Source: Gammaproteobacteria bacterium (GTDB lineage: Bacteria > Pseudomonadota > Gammaproteobacteria > Steroidobacterales > Steroidobacteraceae). From it: DNA of 64,000 bases. Numbering within the stretch: position 1 is the stretch's first letter; the number at the start of each line of letters is the position of its first letter. The stretch is taken from the NCBI GenBank assembly GCA_947455595.1, contig CANGOP010000006.1, positions 62,001 to 126,000 on the forward strand, read 5' to 3'. Shown piece by piece: positions 18,433-27,499 of this stretch. The position numbers and the translations under genes were made by a program. Under the pieces are notes generated by a model. It saw only the letters and a program-made list of their open reading frames with translations, was not told the origin of the DNA and searched no databases.

Positions 18433-20014
18433 GGTCTTTTCTCAATGTCGAAGTTCCCAACGGGAACAGAGTGGGCGTCGCCTCTACCAGCTGTCGAGTG
18501 TAGGGGTGTTCCGGTTGGCTGAGAACCGCCTCGGTGGCCCCTTCTTCCACGATGACGCCTCCGGCGAGCACACAGATCCGATCTGTGACCGACCGGATAA
18601 CGGAGAGGTCATGTGAGACCAATAGAAAGCCACGGCCCCGAGACGCCCACAAGGCCAAGATGAGTCGCAGGATCTCGTTGCGGGTCACCGCGTCCAGCGC
18701 TGAGACAGCCTCATCCAACACCAAAAGCTGAGGGTCCGCGACCAGCGCTCGGGCCAACGCGATACGCTGGCGTTGACCGCCAGAAAACTCGTGTGGGCGC
18801 GCCGCCAACCGAATCATGCCTAGCCCAACCTGATCTAGGGATCTACGAATACGCGATGCTCGCTCCGCTTCTCCGACGACGGGCGCGAGCAACGAGAGGG
18901 GCTCTCCGACGATCTTTTCGATGGAGTGCCTCGGATTCAAGCTCGACACCGGATCTTGAAAGACAGCCTGCACGAGTTGTCGTTGCCGACGGGTTCTCGC
19001 AGCATTCGAAAGATCGAACGGATGACCGCCGAGCTCGACTACGCCTGAGTCGGGCGCCTCAAGGCCTATCAAGATTCGCACGAGTGTGGACTTGCCGCTA
19101 CCCGACTCGCCAACAATGCCGACGCGTTCCCCGGCATGCACGCGAAGGTTGATGTCCTCCAGAATCGTCCGGCTGGTTCGATCCTGATGACGCACGCGGC
19201 CGACGTGTTGCGCCTGTAGCACGGCAGGGCCGATGGCCTGCGAAGCTTGGGCGAACGGTGGCACATGATTCTTGAAAAGCTCACGGGTTACCGTATCACG
19301 CGGTTGCCGCAAGACGTCGTCTGTGAGCCCCTGCTCGACGACCCGGCCACCACTCATCACGATGATTTGTGTCGAAACCTGACGGATGATTGCGAGGTCA
19401 TGGCTGATGAGAATGACGGCGAGTCCGTCTTCGGCCGCAATTTCCTGCAGGAGTGCCAAAATCTGATGTTGGGTCGTGACGTCCAGAGCTGTTGTGGGTT
19501 CATCCGCGATCAATACCCGCGGGCTGGCCGCTAGCGCGATGGCGATAGCGACGCGCTGTCGCTGTCCTCCCGAGAGTTCGTGCGGATACCGATCCGCTGG
19601 GACAAGAGCTTCAGGTAGGCCTACCCGTGCCAGCAAGCGACGCGCGGTTGCCAGGGAGCCAGCACGCGATGGATCGCTGTGTAATTGGATGGACTCGGCA
19701 ACCTGATCGCCGATTCTCATCAAGGGATTCAGCGCGGTCGCTGGCTCCTGAAAAACAATACCGATCCTGCGGCCCCGTACGGAGGAGACGTTGCGCGTAT
19801 CGACCGACTCATGATCGAGGCGAATGTGGCCTGATACGCGAGCCCCCGGCGGCAGCAATCCTGTCAACGCTAGGGCCGTCATGGATTTACCCGAGCCCGA
19901 TGTGCCCACGATGCCGATCACTTCGCCAGATTTCGCCTTAAACGTGACGCCCGTGACGATCGCCTGGTTCCCGATCTCAACCGCAAGCGATTCGACTTCG
20001 ATCCGATAGCTCAT
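18416..20014 (-). CDS. Fused dual ATPase of an oligopeptide/dipeptide ABC importer (DppD-DppF type)
   Basis: 532 residues with two complete ABC modules. Module 1 has Walker A GTSGSGKS, signature LSGGQRQ and Walker B VLIADEPTTALD; module 2 has GESGSGKS, FSGGQRQ and LLVLDEAVSALD. The second keeps the catalytic Glu although DEP is DEA. The C-terminal HPYTRQLVEA is typical of peptide/nickel importer ATPases. In most Dpp/Opp systems the two are separate proteins; fused versions such as GsiA and YejF are known. It starts within the permease stop (ATGA) and overlaps the ALDH gene, so the transporter and enzymes share a transcript. Confidence 0.93.
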   Translation of the reverse strand: MSYRIEVESLAVEIGNQAIVTGVTFKAKSGEVIGIVGTSGSGKSMTALALTGLLPPGARVSGHIRLDHESVDTRNVSSVRGRRIGIVFQEPATALNPLMRIGDQVAESIQLHSDPSRAGSLATARRLLARVGLPEALVPADRYPHELSGGQRQRVAIAIALAASPRVLIADEPTTALDVTTQHQILALLQEIAAEDGLAVILISHDLAIIRQVSTQIIVMSGGRVVEQGLTDDVLRQPRDTVTRELFKNHVPPFAQASQAIGPAVLQAQHVGRVRHQDRTSRTILEDINLRVHAGERVGIVGESGSGKSTLVRILIGLEAPDSGVVELGGHPFDLSNAARTRRQRQLVQAVFQDPVSSLNPRHSIEKIVGEPLSLLAPVVGEAERASRIRRSLDQVGLGMIRLAARPHEFSGGQRQRIALARALVADPQLLVLDEAVSALDAVTRNEILRLILALWASRGRGFLLVSHDLSVIRSVTDRICVLAGGVIVEEGATEAVLSQPEHPYTRQLVEATPTLFPLGTSTLRKDHADPV

Positions 20015-20841
20015 GCGTCAAGCCTCGGCGTGCGATCCGACCAACGGCGCGATACCGCATCGGCAATGAGGTTGAACGACAACACGGCGAGCATGAGCGC
20101 CGACCCCGGGAAAGCCACTAACCATGGCGCGACGGAAACCAGTGACTGTGCATCAGCCAGCATCCGTCCCCAGCTGGCGAACGGCGGCTGAACGCCGAGT
20201 CCTACATAGGAAAGCCCCGATTCCGCAACGATTGCGAGCGAAGCCTGCAATGCGATTTGGATGACGATTAAGCCTGCAACGTTGGGAAGCAGGTGATCGA
20301 AAGCAATGGCCGCCGTGCTGCGATTCGACATGCGTGCGGACAGAATGAAGTCGCGAGACATCAAACTCAGGCATTGTCCGCGCACCAAGCGTGCGAACAC
20401 CGGCACATTGAAGACCGCAATGGCCAAAATGGTGGTCTTTGCCCCGGGCCCGAGCACCGCAGTGAGCAAGACGGCTAAGAGCAGGGAAGGGAATGCGAAG
20501 ACCAAGTCACCGCCTCGGGAGACGGCTTCCGAGATGAGTCCGCCCTTGGCTGCGGTCACCAGTCCCAGTGGAATTCCGACGGCCGCCCCGAGTAGGACGG
20601 CCAGAATTCCAATACCCAATGATGATGCGGCGCCTGCGCAAATCAGTGACAGCACATCTCTCCCGAGGGCATCGGTTCCCATCCAATGCGCACTAGAAGG
20701 TGCGAGCAGACGGCGCGAAATGTCGATGGCGACGCCGTCATCCAAGAATCCAAGTGAAGCGATGATGCCGGCAATCATGAGGATCGTGAGGAACAATCCC
20801 CCGAAGCGCTCCCCACGGCTGAATCGAGTGAGGGTGTTCAT
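20011..20841 (-). CDS. ABC importer permease, DppC/OppC type
   Basis: 276-residue inner-membrane permease of the peptide/nickel class. The DppC hallmark APSSAHWMGTDALGRD loop follows the first membrane helix, and the EAA loop that contacts the ATPase is around SRDFILSARMSNRS near the middle. About six membrane helices are predicted. It overlaps the upstream fusion gene and the downstream ATPase by ATGA at both ends, which indicates fixed subunit ratios through translational coupling. The usual EAA glycine appears changed (RMSNRS), a mild deviation. Confidence 0.92.
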   Translation of the reverse strand: MNTLTRFSRGERFGGLFLTILMIAGIIASLGFLDDGVAIDISRRLLAPSSAHWMGTDALGRDVLSLICAGAASSLGIGILAVLLGAAVGIPLGLVTAAKGGLISEAVSRGGDLVFAFPSLLLAVLLTAVLGPGAKTTILAIAVFNVPVFARLVRGQCLSLMSRDFILSARMSNRSTAAIAFDHLLPNVAGLIVIQIALQASLAIVAESGLSYVGLGVQPPFASWGRMLADAQSLVSVAPWLVAFPGSALMLAVLSFNLIADAVSRRWSDRTPRLDA

Positions 20842-23393
20842 GTCGGATCGCTCTTCCGAATACGTGGATCAACCGAAGCCCAGAGCAGTTCCACGATGAG
20901 ATTGACGCCGACGACGGTCGCGACCAGTAGCAATACGACACTGCGCATCACCATCAGGTCACGCTGGGCCGTGGCTTGGAACAACAACCGTCCGATGCCG
21001 GGCAACGAGAAGATGGACTCCACGATGACAGCACCGGAGATCAGAAATGCGAACTGCAGCCCCATGATGGTCAGCGTGGGAATCAGCGCATTTGGGAAGG
21101 CATGCTTTAACAGCACGCGTAGCGGGCCCGCTCCTTTGGCGCGTGCGGTTCGAATGAAGTCCTCTTGTAATACACGGCCAAGTTCCGCGCGCAGAACGCG
21201 AGACAGCACGCACGCTTGAGGCAGGGCTAGCGCGAGCGCAGGCAGCACGAGGTAGCGTGCAGCGTGGAATAGTCCGCTGTCCCATCCCGGAAAGCCTCCC
21301 GACGGCAGCACTTGCAGTCCGACCGCGAACAGCATGACCAACAGCAATGCCAGCCAATAATTAGGTATCGAAAGACCGATCTGTGTCAGCGCCGAGATGA
21401 CCTGATCGGTGATCGACTTTGGTCTATACGCAGCAGCAAGGGCCGCCGGGATCGCAAGCGCGGCGGCCAGTAGGAGCGATAGCAACGCCAAGGGCGCCGA
21501 TAGGCTCAACCGCTCAACGATCAACTCCGCGACGGGCACTTGATACGTATAGCTTGTTCCGAGGTCGCCCATGAAAAAGCCGCTGATCCACGTCCAGTAT
21601 TGGCGCCACAGCGGCGCGTCGAGTCCGAACTCGACCTGCAGCTGGTGGAGCGCTTCTGGGCTGGCGTTAACTCCTAGCATATACGCCGCGGCATCACCGG
21701 GCAGGATCTGGATGAGCGTAAAGACAACGATGGATGCGCCGATGAGGGTCAGAACAAGCGATTGAAGTCGTCGCAGAACATAGGCGAGGCCGGCCTTCCG
21801 GAACAGGACGAAGAGGCCGGCCATGAAGGCGACCAGGATGACAGTACCCAGTGCCCGGGTTGCCTTCACAGATCCATGGGCCGCCGTTGAAACCTCGTTA
21901 TCCCAGGTCACTGCAGACAATACGACGCCTTGGACTGGTGCTTCCGTCCAAAGCCCGGTCAGGTGTTTCTTCCAGACGCCGAATTTTGGCAACTCGAATA
22001 GCCACACGTTGACGCAGTCATCGGCCAGTTGGCGTTGCAGGTCCTGTAGCAACTCCTTGCGGCGCTGCGGGTCGAAAGTTCTCGAGAGCACGTCGAGACG
22101 TTGGTCGTACTGGGCGCTGTGATAGCCGAAGTAGTAGTCGGGCCGCGAGTAGATGTCGTAATCCTTGGGCTCCGTATGCGACACAATCGTTAGGTCGAAG
22201 TCGTGACGTTTAAAGACCTGATCGAGCCACTGCGCCCATTCAATATTCTCGATCCGAACCTGAAAGCCTGCCGCTGCGAGCTGAGATGCGACAATTTCGC
22301 CGCTACGGCGTGCGTAGTAAGGCGGTGGCAAACGCAGGGTGACGGAAACGCCGCTCGGATAGCCTGCGTCCTTCAGTAGCTGACGCGACCGCTCCGGGTC
22401 GTAAGGATACCGCCCCGACAGGTCAAGATAGGCGGCGTCATGCGGTGATAAATGACTGCCAATCGGCGTGCCGTATCCATACATGGCGCCTTGAATGATG
22501 GCGTTTCGATCAATTGCGTAGGCGAGGGCTCGACGTACCCGTGAGTCATTAAATGGTGCGCGTGCGTTGTTGATGGCGATCAGCGTCTCGCCTTCAGTTG
22601 AACCGATGACGACAGAGAACCGAGGGTCTTTCTCAATCTGTTGCAGGGATTCCGGTGCCGGAAAATTGGGAAAGGCATCAATATCGCCCGCCAACAGACC
22701 GGTCAGTGCGCTGGTGGCATCCGGGATGACGCGATAAGTCACTTGGTCGAGTCGTGCAGGCGGTCCCCAATAATTGGGATTTCGCTCAAGCACCACGGAG
22801 TCGCCTTTGCGCCACTGCGTGAAGCGAAAGGGACCGGTGCCGATCGGAGCGGTTTTCGCCTGCCCAGCGGTGCGGGCGCTCATGATCACGAGGTTCCCCC
22901 ACGCAAGCGTCGTCACCAGATCGGCTACGGGACATGAGAGTTCGATATCGACTGTGCGTTCATCCATTGGGCGAATGCCGACAATCTTGCTGAGCAATCC
23001 GTGGAGTGGGTTGACCGATTCGGCCTGCCGGGCGCGATCAAGCGTCCAGCGGACATCCTCTGCCGTCAGCACGGAACCGTCGTGGAAATGGACGCCGGGG
23101 CGTAAGAAAAAACGGTAGTGCAGACCGTTATCGCTGATCGTCCAGTGATCAGCCAGTGCCGGCTGTACCGAGCCATCTTCCGCGATGCGCGTGAGTCCCT
23201 CGAAGACATTCGAGTACACAACATCTTGCGTGGCCTCAGCGGAAGTGGCCGACGGATCCAGATTGGGAGGCTCGAGCGACAGGCCAACCACCAGCCGTCC
23301 CGCGGCGAATCCAATCGTCGGCAGGAGCGCTACGAGCAGCGGTGCCCATCGCAGCCACCGCGCACCCAGGCGAGAGATTAGGCTTGTCCGCAT
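20838..23393 (-). CDS. Fusion of peptide-binding protein and DppB-type permease
   Basis: 851 residues in one intact frame. A signal peptide (1-31) leads into an SBP_bac_5 domain to about residue 505 (LEPPNLDPS near the start; GTGPFRFTQWRKGDSVVLERNPNYW; ARAPFNDSRVRRALAYAIDR). Residues 514-535 are an extra hydrophobic helix, and 536-851 are a full DppB permease starting LAYVLRRLQSLVLTL, with ILPGDAAAY and the EAA loop RTARAKGAGPLR. The added helix returns the chain to the cytoplasm, which the permease N-terminus requires, so the fusion is topologically sound. It overlaps the deacylase gene by 16 bp and the DppC gene by 4 bp. Confidence 0.9.
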   Translation of the reverse strand: MRTSLISRLGARWLRWAPLLVALLPTIGFAAGRLVVGLSLEPPNLDPSATSAEATQDVVYSNVFEGLTRIAEDGSVQPALADHWTISDNGLHYRFFLRPGVHFHDGSVLTAEDVRWTLDRARQAESVNPLHGLLSKIVGIRPMDERTVDIELSCPVADLVTTLAWGNLVIMSARTAGQAKTAPIGTGPFRFTQWRKGDSVVLERNPNYWGPPARLDQVTYRVIPDATSALTGLLAGDIDAFPNFPAPESLQQIEKDPRFSVVIGSTEGETLIAINNARAPFNDSRVRRALAYAIDRNAIIQGAMYGYGTPIGSHLSPHDAAYLDLSGRYPYDPERSRQLLKDAGYPSGVSVTLRLPPPYYARRSGEIVASQLAAAGFQVRIENIEWAQWLDQVFKRHDFDLTIVSHTEPKDYDIYSRPDYYFGYHSAQYDQRLDVLSRTFDPQRRKELLQDLQRQLADDCVNVWLFELPKFGVWKKHLTGLWTEAPVQGVVLSAVTWDNEVSTAAHGSVKATRALGTVILVAFMAGLFVLFRKAGLAYVLRRLQSLVLTLIGASIVVFTLIQILPGDAAAYMLGVNASPEALHQLQVEFGLDAPLWRQYWTWISGFFMGDLGTSYTYQVPVAELIVERLSLSAPLALLSLLLAAALAIPAALAAAYRPKSITDQVISALTQIGLSIPNYWLALLLVMLFAVGLQVLPSGGFPGWDSGLFHAARYLVLPALALALPQACVLSRVLRAELGRVLQEDFIRTARAKGAGPLRVLLKHAFPNALIPTLTIMGLQFAFLISGAVIVESIFSLPGIGRLLFQATAQRDLMVMRSVVLLLVATVVGVNLIVELLWASVDPRIRKSDPT

Positions 23394-24658
23394 AGCAACT
23401 GGTAAGTCGCTTGAGTCATAACCTTTGCCGAGTTCACAAGGTCGTCGATGTCGACGTATTCATCTGGTTGATGGGCGAGATCGAGGATGCCGGGCCCGTA
23501 GGCAATGCAGTCATGCAATCGCCCGATCCGATCGATGTGTTTTTGGTCGTAAGTGCCCGGGGAGCAAATGATGTCGGCCTCGCGCCCCAAGATCGACTCG
23601 ATCGCCGCTCGAGTGGCGCGAACGACCGGGCTGTTGGGATCCGTCATCGTCGGCAGGACCTCGAAGAGGTCGCGAAGGTGGTACGAGAATCCGGCGCGTT
23701 GGCGGACCAGATCTTCGAGCAGCGCGGTGACTTCGCCTTTCACAGACGCAAGACTCTCCTCTATGAGGAAGCGACGATCCACGACGATTCGACAGGAATC
23801 GACGACACACGGCGCCGGTAGCCCGGCATGACCCTCATTGGGGCCACCGTGAATCGAATTGATGTTGAGCGTCGAGTGTCGTGCGGCGGGGGGCACGACC
23901 GGCATCGCTGTTTCGCGGCCCGCGAGACGCGGCAACAAATCGTGCTCCAGCCGCTCCAACACCGCGCCCATGTGTCGAATGGCGGAGTCGCCGAGAAACG
24001 GCATAGAACCATGAGCGATTCGGCCGTGCGTTTCGATCTCAGCCCACCAGACGCCCCGGTGTCCTATACAGACTCGATCCACATTGAGGGGCTCTGGGAT
24101 AATGACGTGTTGGACGCGATCCGGAGAAAAGTAGCCCCGTTCGGCCAGATAGGCGACGCCACCATAGCCGCCCGATTCTTCGTCGACAGTTCCGGATATC
24201 TCAATAGTTCCACCGAGTTCGGGCGCTAACTCGCACAGCGTTTCGGCGGCAATGATGGCGGCTGCAAGGCCTGCCTTCATATCGGCGGTACCCCGCCCGT
24301 ATATGCGGCCGTTATAGACTTCGCCTGCAAACGGATCGAAACGCCAGCCGCGACCGGGTTCGACCACGTCGATGTGACCGTTGAAGTGCACGCAGGGGCC
24401 CGGACGGGATAGTCGCTTGCGGGCGATGACGTTAATTCGTGGGTACTGGTCAGAGTCACCCGGTGAGCCCGTTCCTCGGACGTATTCGACCTCAAAGCCC
24501 GCCGCGCCGAGTCGCTGTCCAATCCATTCTGAGCACTCGCGGTAGGCATCGCCCGGTGGGTTCGTAGTGGGGATGCGGACCAATTGGCGGGTCAGATCAA
24601 TCAGATCGTCGCGCCGGCGATCAATCGCACGCAGCAGGTGATCGGGTACGATACTCAT
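23378..24658 (-). CDS. M20-family deacylase (ArgE/DapE type)
   Basis: 426-residue M20 metallopeptidase-fold amidohydrolase. Metal ligands and motif residues visible are His95 and Asp97 (HFNGHIDVVEPG), Asp126 (GTADMKAG) and the Glu160-Glu161 pair (DEESGG). A central dimerisation domain is present. Relatives remove N-acyl groups from amino acids (acetylornithine, succinyl-diaminopimelate, hippurate-like substrates). It is the first gene of the minus-strand unit and overlaps the transporter fusion gene, so the likely role is hydrolysis of an imported N-acyl amino acid or dipeptide. A TGAGGG lies just upstream of the ATG. The exact substrate is unknown. Confidence 0.88.
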   Translation of the reverse strand: MSIVPDHLLRAIDRRRDDLIDLTRQLVRIPTTNPPGDAYRECSEWIGQRLGAAGFEVEYVRGTGSPGDSDQYPRINVIARKRLSRPGPCVHFNGHIDVVEPGRGWRFDPFAGEVYNGRIYGRGTADMKAGLAAAIIAAETLCELAPELGGTIEISGTVDEESGGYGGVAYLAERGYFSPDRVQHVIIPEPLNVDRVCIGHRGVWWAEIETHGRIAHGSMPFLGDSAIRHMGAVLERLEHDLLPRLAGRETAMPVVPPAARHSTLNINSIHGGPNEGHAGLPAPCVVDSCRIVVDRRFLIEESLASVKGEVTALLEDLVRQRAGFSYHLRDLFEVLPTMTDPNSPVVRATRAAIESILGREADIICSPGTYDQKHIDRIGRLHDCIAYGPGILDLAHQPDEYVDIDDLVNSAKVMTQATYQLLCGQA

Positions 24659-24755
24659 GAGCCCTCAGGAAGGTCGCGAGCCGACAACGACGCGCCGCAT
24701 GATCGCGGCGTTCACTTGGCCCCGAAATCCCCTTGAGAGTGTAGGCTATTTCCAT

Positions 24756-24780
24756 CGGCGCCGCTTTTTCAGCGACGCCG
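24756..24780. repeat. Hairpin-forming inverted repeat in the divergent intergenic region
   Basis: Arms CGGCGCCGC (24756-24764) and GCGACGCCG (24772-24780) pair with one C-A mismatch around loop TTTTTCA. It lies between the divergent deacylase and ALDH-like genes, in the 192 bp that should hold both promoters. A perfect TTGACA (minus strand, 24789-24784) lies just beyond it, but no matching -10 is evident. It may be a regulator site or only GC-rich chance pairing. Confidence 0.35.
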
Positions 24781-24850
24781 CGTGTCAACGGTTTGGGACG
24801 GTCCTAGGTCCGCCTCCGACGAGTCGAAGTAACTAGGTTAGAGTCGCAGC

Positions 24851-26203
24851 GTGAGCCAAATATTTGTCGATGGGAACTACCGTTCAGTGAGCGGCGGGTT
24901 ACGAACGGTCATCAATCCCGCCAACTCCCAAGTCCTCGGTGAGGTTGCGGAGTGTCAGGATGAGGATGTTGCCCTGGCGGTCACGGCGGCTCAGCATGCG
25001 TTGCCGGCGTGGTCAGCCCTTTCTGAAGACGATCGCTACTCGACCCTGCAGGCTGCGTCCGACGCGCTGCAGGCACGGTCGGAGACGTTGTCAGCGCTGC
25101 TGGTGGCCGAGGGTGGCCTCACGCAGCGAGAGGCGCGCGCGACACTGGCGGCGGCTTTAACGGATCTGCGATATCCGTCGGCCAATGTGCCTCAGCGCGC
25201 CAGCGCTGTGCGGGCCGTGATCGGGCCAGCGTCGTCGCCACTTCTGCCGATTGTCCGCCAGGTGACTGCTGCGCTCATGGCCGGCGATACGGCGGTGGTC
25301 AGCCCAGCCAAAGGCGCCGTGCTCACGAACCTTGCCATGGGTGTCGTGTGGGCTGCGCTGCCAGCAGGCGTGGTCAACGTTCTCGCCGGAGAAGTGGCCG
25401 GCGGGCAGCGCTTGGCGGGTCACCCTGGTATCCAGGCGATTTCTTACACGGGTTCCGCTGCTGTGGCTGCGGCGTTGGCCCAGGCGGGTAAGCCTATAGA
25501 GGCTTGGGTTGGTGCTGCCGATGTGGCGATCGTGCGGCGGGACGCGGATTTGGATCTGGCCGTTCGGGCCATTGCCTGGTCACGGCTGCGACATGGGGGG
25601 CGCGCCTGTTTGTCTAGCCGTCGCATCTATGTGGATTCGGCAATTGCGCAGGATTTCGTGGTGCGGTTGCACGAGTTTGTGGGTTTGCTGGAAGTCGACG
25701 ACCCACAAAACGAGGCGTCGGTGTTGGGTCCGCTCGGCTCCCCGGAATCAGCTAAGGCTTGCGAAGGCCGCGTCGTGAAGTCGATGCGCGAAGGAGCCCG
25801 GTTGGTGTTGGGCGGGTTTCGCTTCCGTCCATCGGGGTTGAAAGGATCTTGGCTGCAGCCCACGATCTTGGCTGACATTCAGCCTGGCATGTTGCCGCTG
25901 CGGGAAGAAATGGCCGGTCCTGTGCTAGCGGTCGCGAATTTTGCCGACGATAGGGAATTACGGGCAGCGCTCATGGCTGAGACTGATCCTGTGGGTCTCA
26001 GTGTCTACGGGGCTGATGTTGATGATCTGTGCGCCTGGGCAGCGCCGATACCGGCCCGGGCTGTGTGGATCAACGTGCCGCAATCAGACTACGCGCCACC
26101 ATCGGCGCCGGGCGTTCGACCCACGTATCGACCAGCTTATGCCTCGGGCGTTGTCCCGGACTTCTTTACGCTTGACCCGTTGCGGGTGTGGAGTCTGACC
26201 TGA
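24851..26203 (+). CDS. Aldehyde dehydrogenase-like protein with degraded active site
   Basis: 450 residues with the ALDH fold, shorter than the usual 480-500. The nucleophile Cys253 is kept (GRACLSSRR), and NAD-fold marks such as YTGS are seen. The general-base Glu of LELGGK aligns with Trp219 (IEAWVGAADVA), the cofactor Lys of KPAE is Ser151 (SPAK), the PWN motif is lost (GPASSP), and EEIFGPV is EEMAGPV. Ordinary NAD-dependent aldehyde oxidation is therefore unlikely; a pseudoenzyme, scaffold or altered chemistry is possible. GTG at 24851 has no strong ribosome site. It overlaps the FAD oxidase start by 1 bp (TGATG). Confidence 0.8.
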   Translation: MSQIFVDGNYRSVSGGLRTVINPANSQVLGEVAECQDEDVALAVTAAQHALPAWSALSEDDRYSTLQAASDALQARSETLSALLVAEGGLTQREARATLAAALTDLRYPSANVPQRASAVRAVIGPASSPLLPIVRQVTAALMAGDTAVVSPAKGAVLTNLAMGVVWAALPAGVVNVLAGEVAGGQRLAGHPGIQAISYTGSAAVAAALAQAGKPIEAWVGAADVAIVRRDADLDLAVRAIAWSRLRHGGRACLSSRRIYVDSAIAQDFVVRLHEFVGLLEVDDPQNEASVLGPLGSPESAKACEGRVVKSMREGARLVLGGFRFRPSGLKGSWLQPTILADIQPGMLPLREEMAGPVLAVANFADDRELRAALMAETDPVGLSVYGADVDDLCAWAAPIPARAVWINVPQSDYAPPSAPGVRPTYRPAYASGVVPDFFTLDPLRVWSLT

Positions 26204-27492
26204 TGGTGTTTGCCGCAGACTATAAGGCGACCTGCTATTGGCAGGACGATGTGTCAGCGCTGCCGGAGGCGTCTCACACGCTGCCTCAGCACGTGGACGT
26301 GCTGATCGTCGGATCGGGTTACACGGGGCTCTCAGCGGCTCGTGAAACGGCGCTGGCCGGCCGCTCGACGCTTGTCATCGATTCAGGCACGTTGGCCGGC
26401 GGTTGTTCATCGCGCAACGGCGGGCAGGTCGCGTTCAGTTTTAAGCCGGATCACCCGAGTCTCTCCGCTCAATATGGTCGTGCGGTGGCCGATGGCATCT
26501 ATCGTGAGGGTCTGGCGGCCAATGCCGCGCTGGCGGCACTCGCGACCAAAGAAGGCTTGCAGTTCGATTGGCGGCCGGTCGGCGGCTTTTTGGGTGCGCA
26601 CACACCGCGTCATTTCAAACAACTTGTCGCTGCCTTTGCACGCCAAGTGCCCGAGTTCGCCGAACCGCATGAAGTCATCACGCGAGATCGACTCGCCGAG
26701 GCGGTCGACAGTCCGCTGTATCACGGTGGCGTCATCGTGACATCGGACGCCTCCGTGCATCCTGCTCGACTGGCTGCTGCGCTGTACGAGCGTGCGGTCA
26801 GTGTGGGCGCGACCGTCGTTGGTCATTGCCGTGCCCTGAGTCTGAACCGCATTGCGGGTGGTTTTGAGGTACTGACTTCGCGTGGTGTTATCCGGGCAGC
26901 GAAGGTCCTGTTGGCAACCAACGGCTATACGGATGGCCTATCGCGTTGGCATCAGCGTCGTGTCATGCCGGTGGGCAGTTACATCGTGGCGACAGAACTG
27001 CTTGACCCGGCATTGGTCCAGCGACTGATACCAAGCGGTCGTAATGTGTGTGATACCCGCCGCGTGGTGGTCTACGTGCGACCCTCACCAGATGGTCGGC
27101 GCATCCTGTTTGGCGGTCGCGCGTCAGCCGGTGAGACCGAGGTCACCCGTTGTGTGCCGGTGATGCACGCGATGATGTGCGAGATGTTCCCCGCGCTGGC
27201 AAACGTCGGGATCAGCCGTGCTTGGATGGGATTTGTCGGCTTTACCTTCGACCAAATGGCCCATCTCGGCGAGCAGGACGGTCTTTATCATTGCCTTGGG
27301 TATTGTGGTCAGGGCGTCCCGTTGGCGACGTTCTATGGCCGTCATATCGGCCGTCGCATCGTTGATGCGCGGGTGCCCCCGTCTGCGCTGGAGGAACTGC
27401 CGTTTTCGACACGGCCGTACTACCACGGTCGTCCGTGGTTTCTGCCTCTAGCCGTACAGGCATACCGAACGTTGGACAGGCTCGGGATCTGA
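26203..27492 (+). CDS. FAD-dependent oxidoreductase, DAO family (PuuB-like)
   Basis: 429-residue amine/amino acid oxidase fold. The FAD dinucleotide motif VLIVGSGYTGLSAA begins at about residue 30, followed by SRNGGQVAFSF, typical of gamma-glutamylputrescine oxidase-like proteins (PuuB/OrdL). A C-terminal FAD segment contains YCGQGVPLATFYG. Relatives oxidise secondary or primary amines with O2, giving an aldehyde, H2O2 and ammonia or an amine. The ATG overlaps the ALDH-like stop, so the two are coupled; PuuB and PuuC pair in the same way, but the partner dehydrogenase here lacks key residues. The substrate is not established. Confidence 0.88.
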   Translation: MVFAADYKATCYWQDDVSALPEASHTLPQHVDVLIVGSGYTGLSAARETALAGRSTLVIDSGTLAGGCSSRNGGQVAFSFKPDHPSLSAQYGRAVADGIYREGLAANAALAALATKEGLQFDWRPVGGFLGAHTPRHFKQLVAAFARQVPEFAEPHEVITRDRLAEAVDSPLYHGGVIVTSDASVHPARLAAALYERAVSVGATVVGHCRALSLNRIAGGFEVLTSRGVIRAAKVLLATNGYTDGLSRWHQRRVMPVGSYIVATELLDPALVQRLIPSGRNVCDTRRVVVYVRPSPDGRRILFGGRASAGETEVTRCVPVMHAMMCEMFPALANVGISRAWMGFVGFTFDQMAHLGEQDGLYHCLGYCGQGVPLATFYGRHIGRRIVDARVPPSALEELPFSTRPYYHGRPWFLPLAVQAYRTLDRLGI

Positions 27493-27499
27493 GTCCAGC

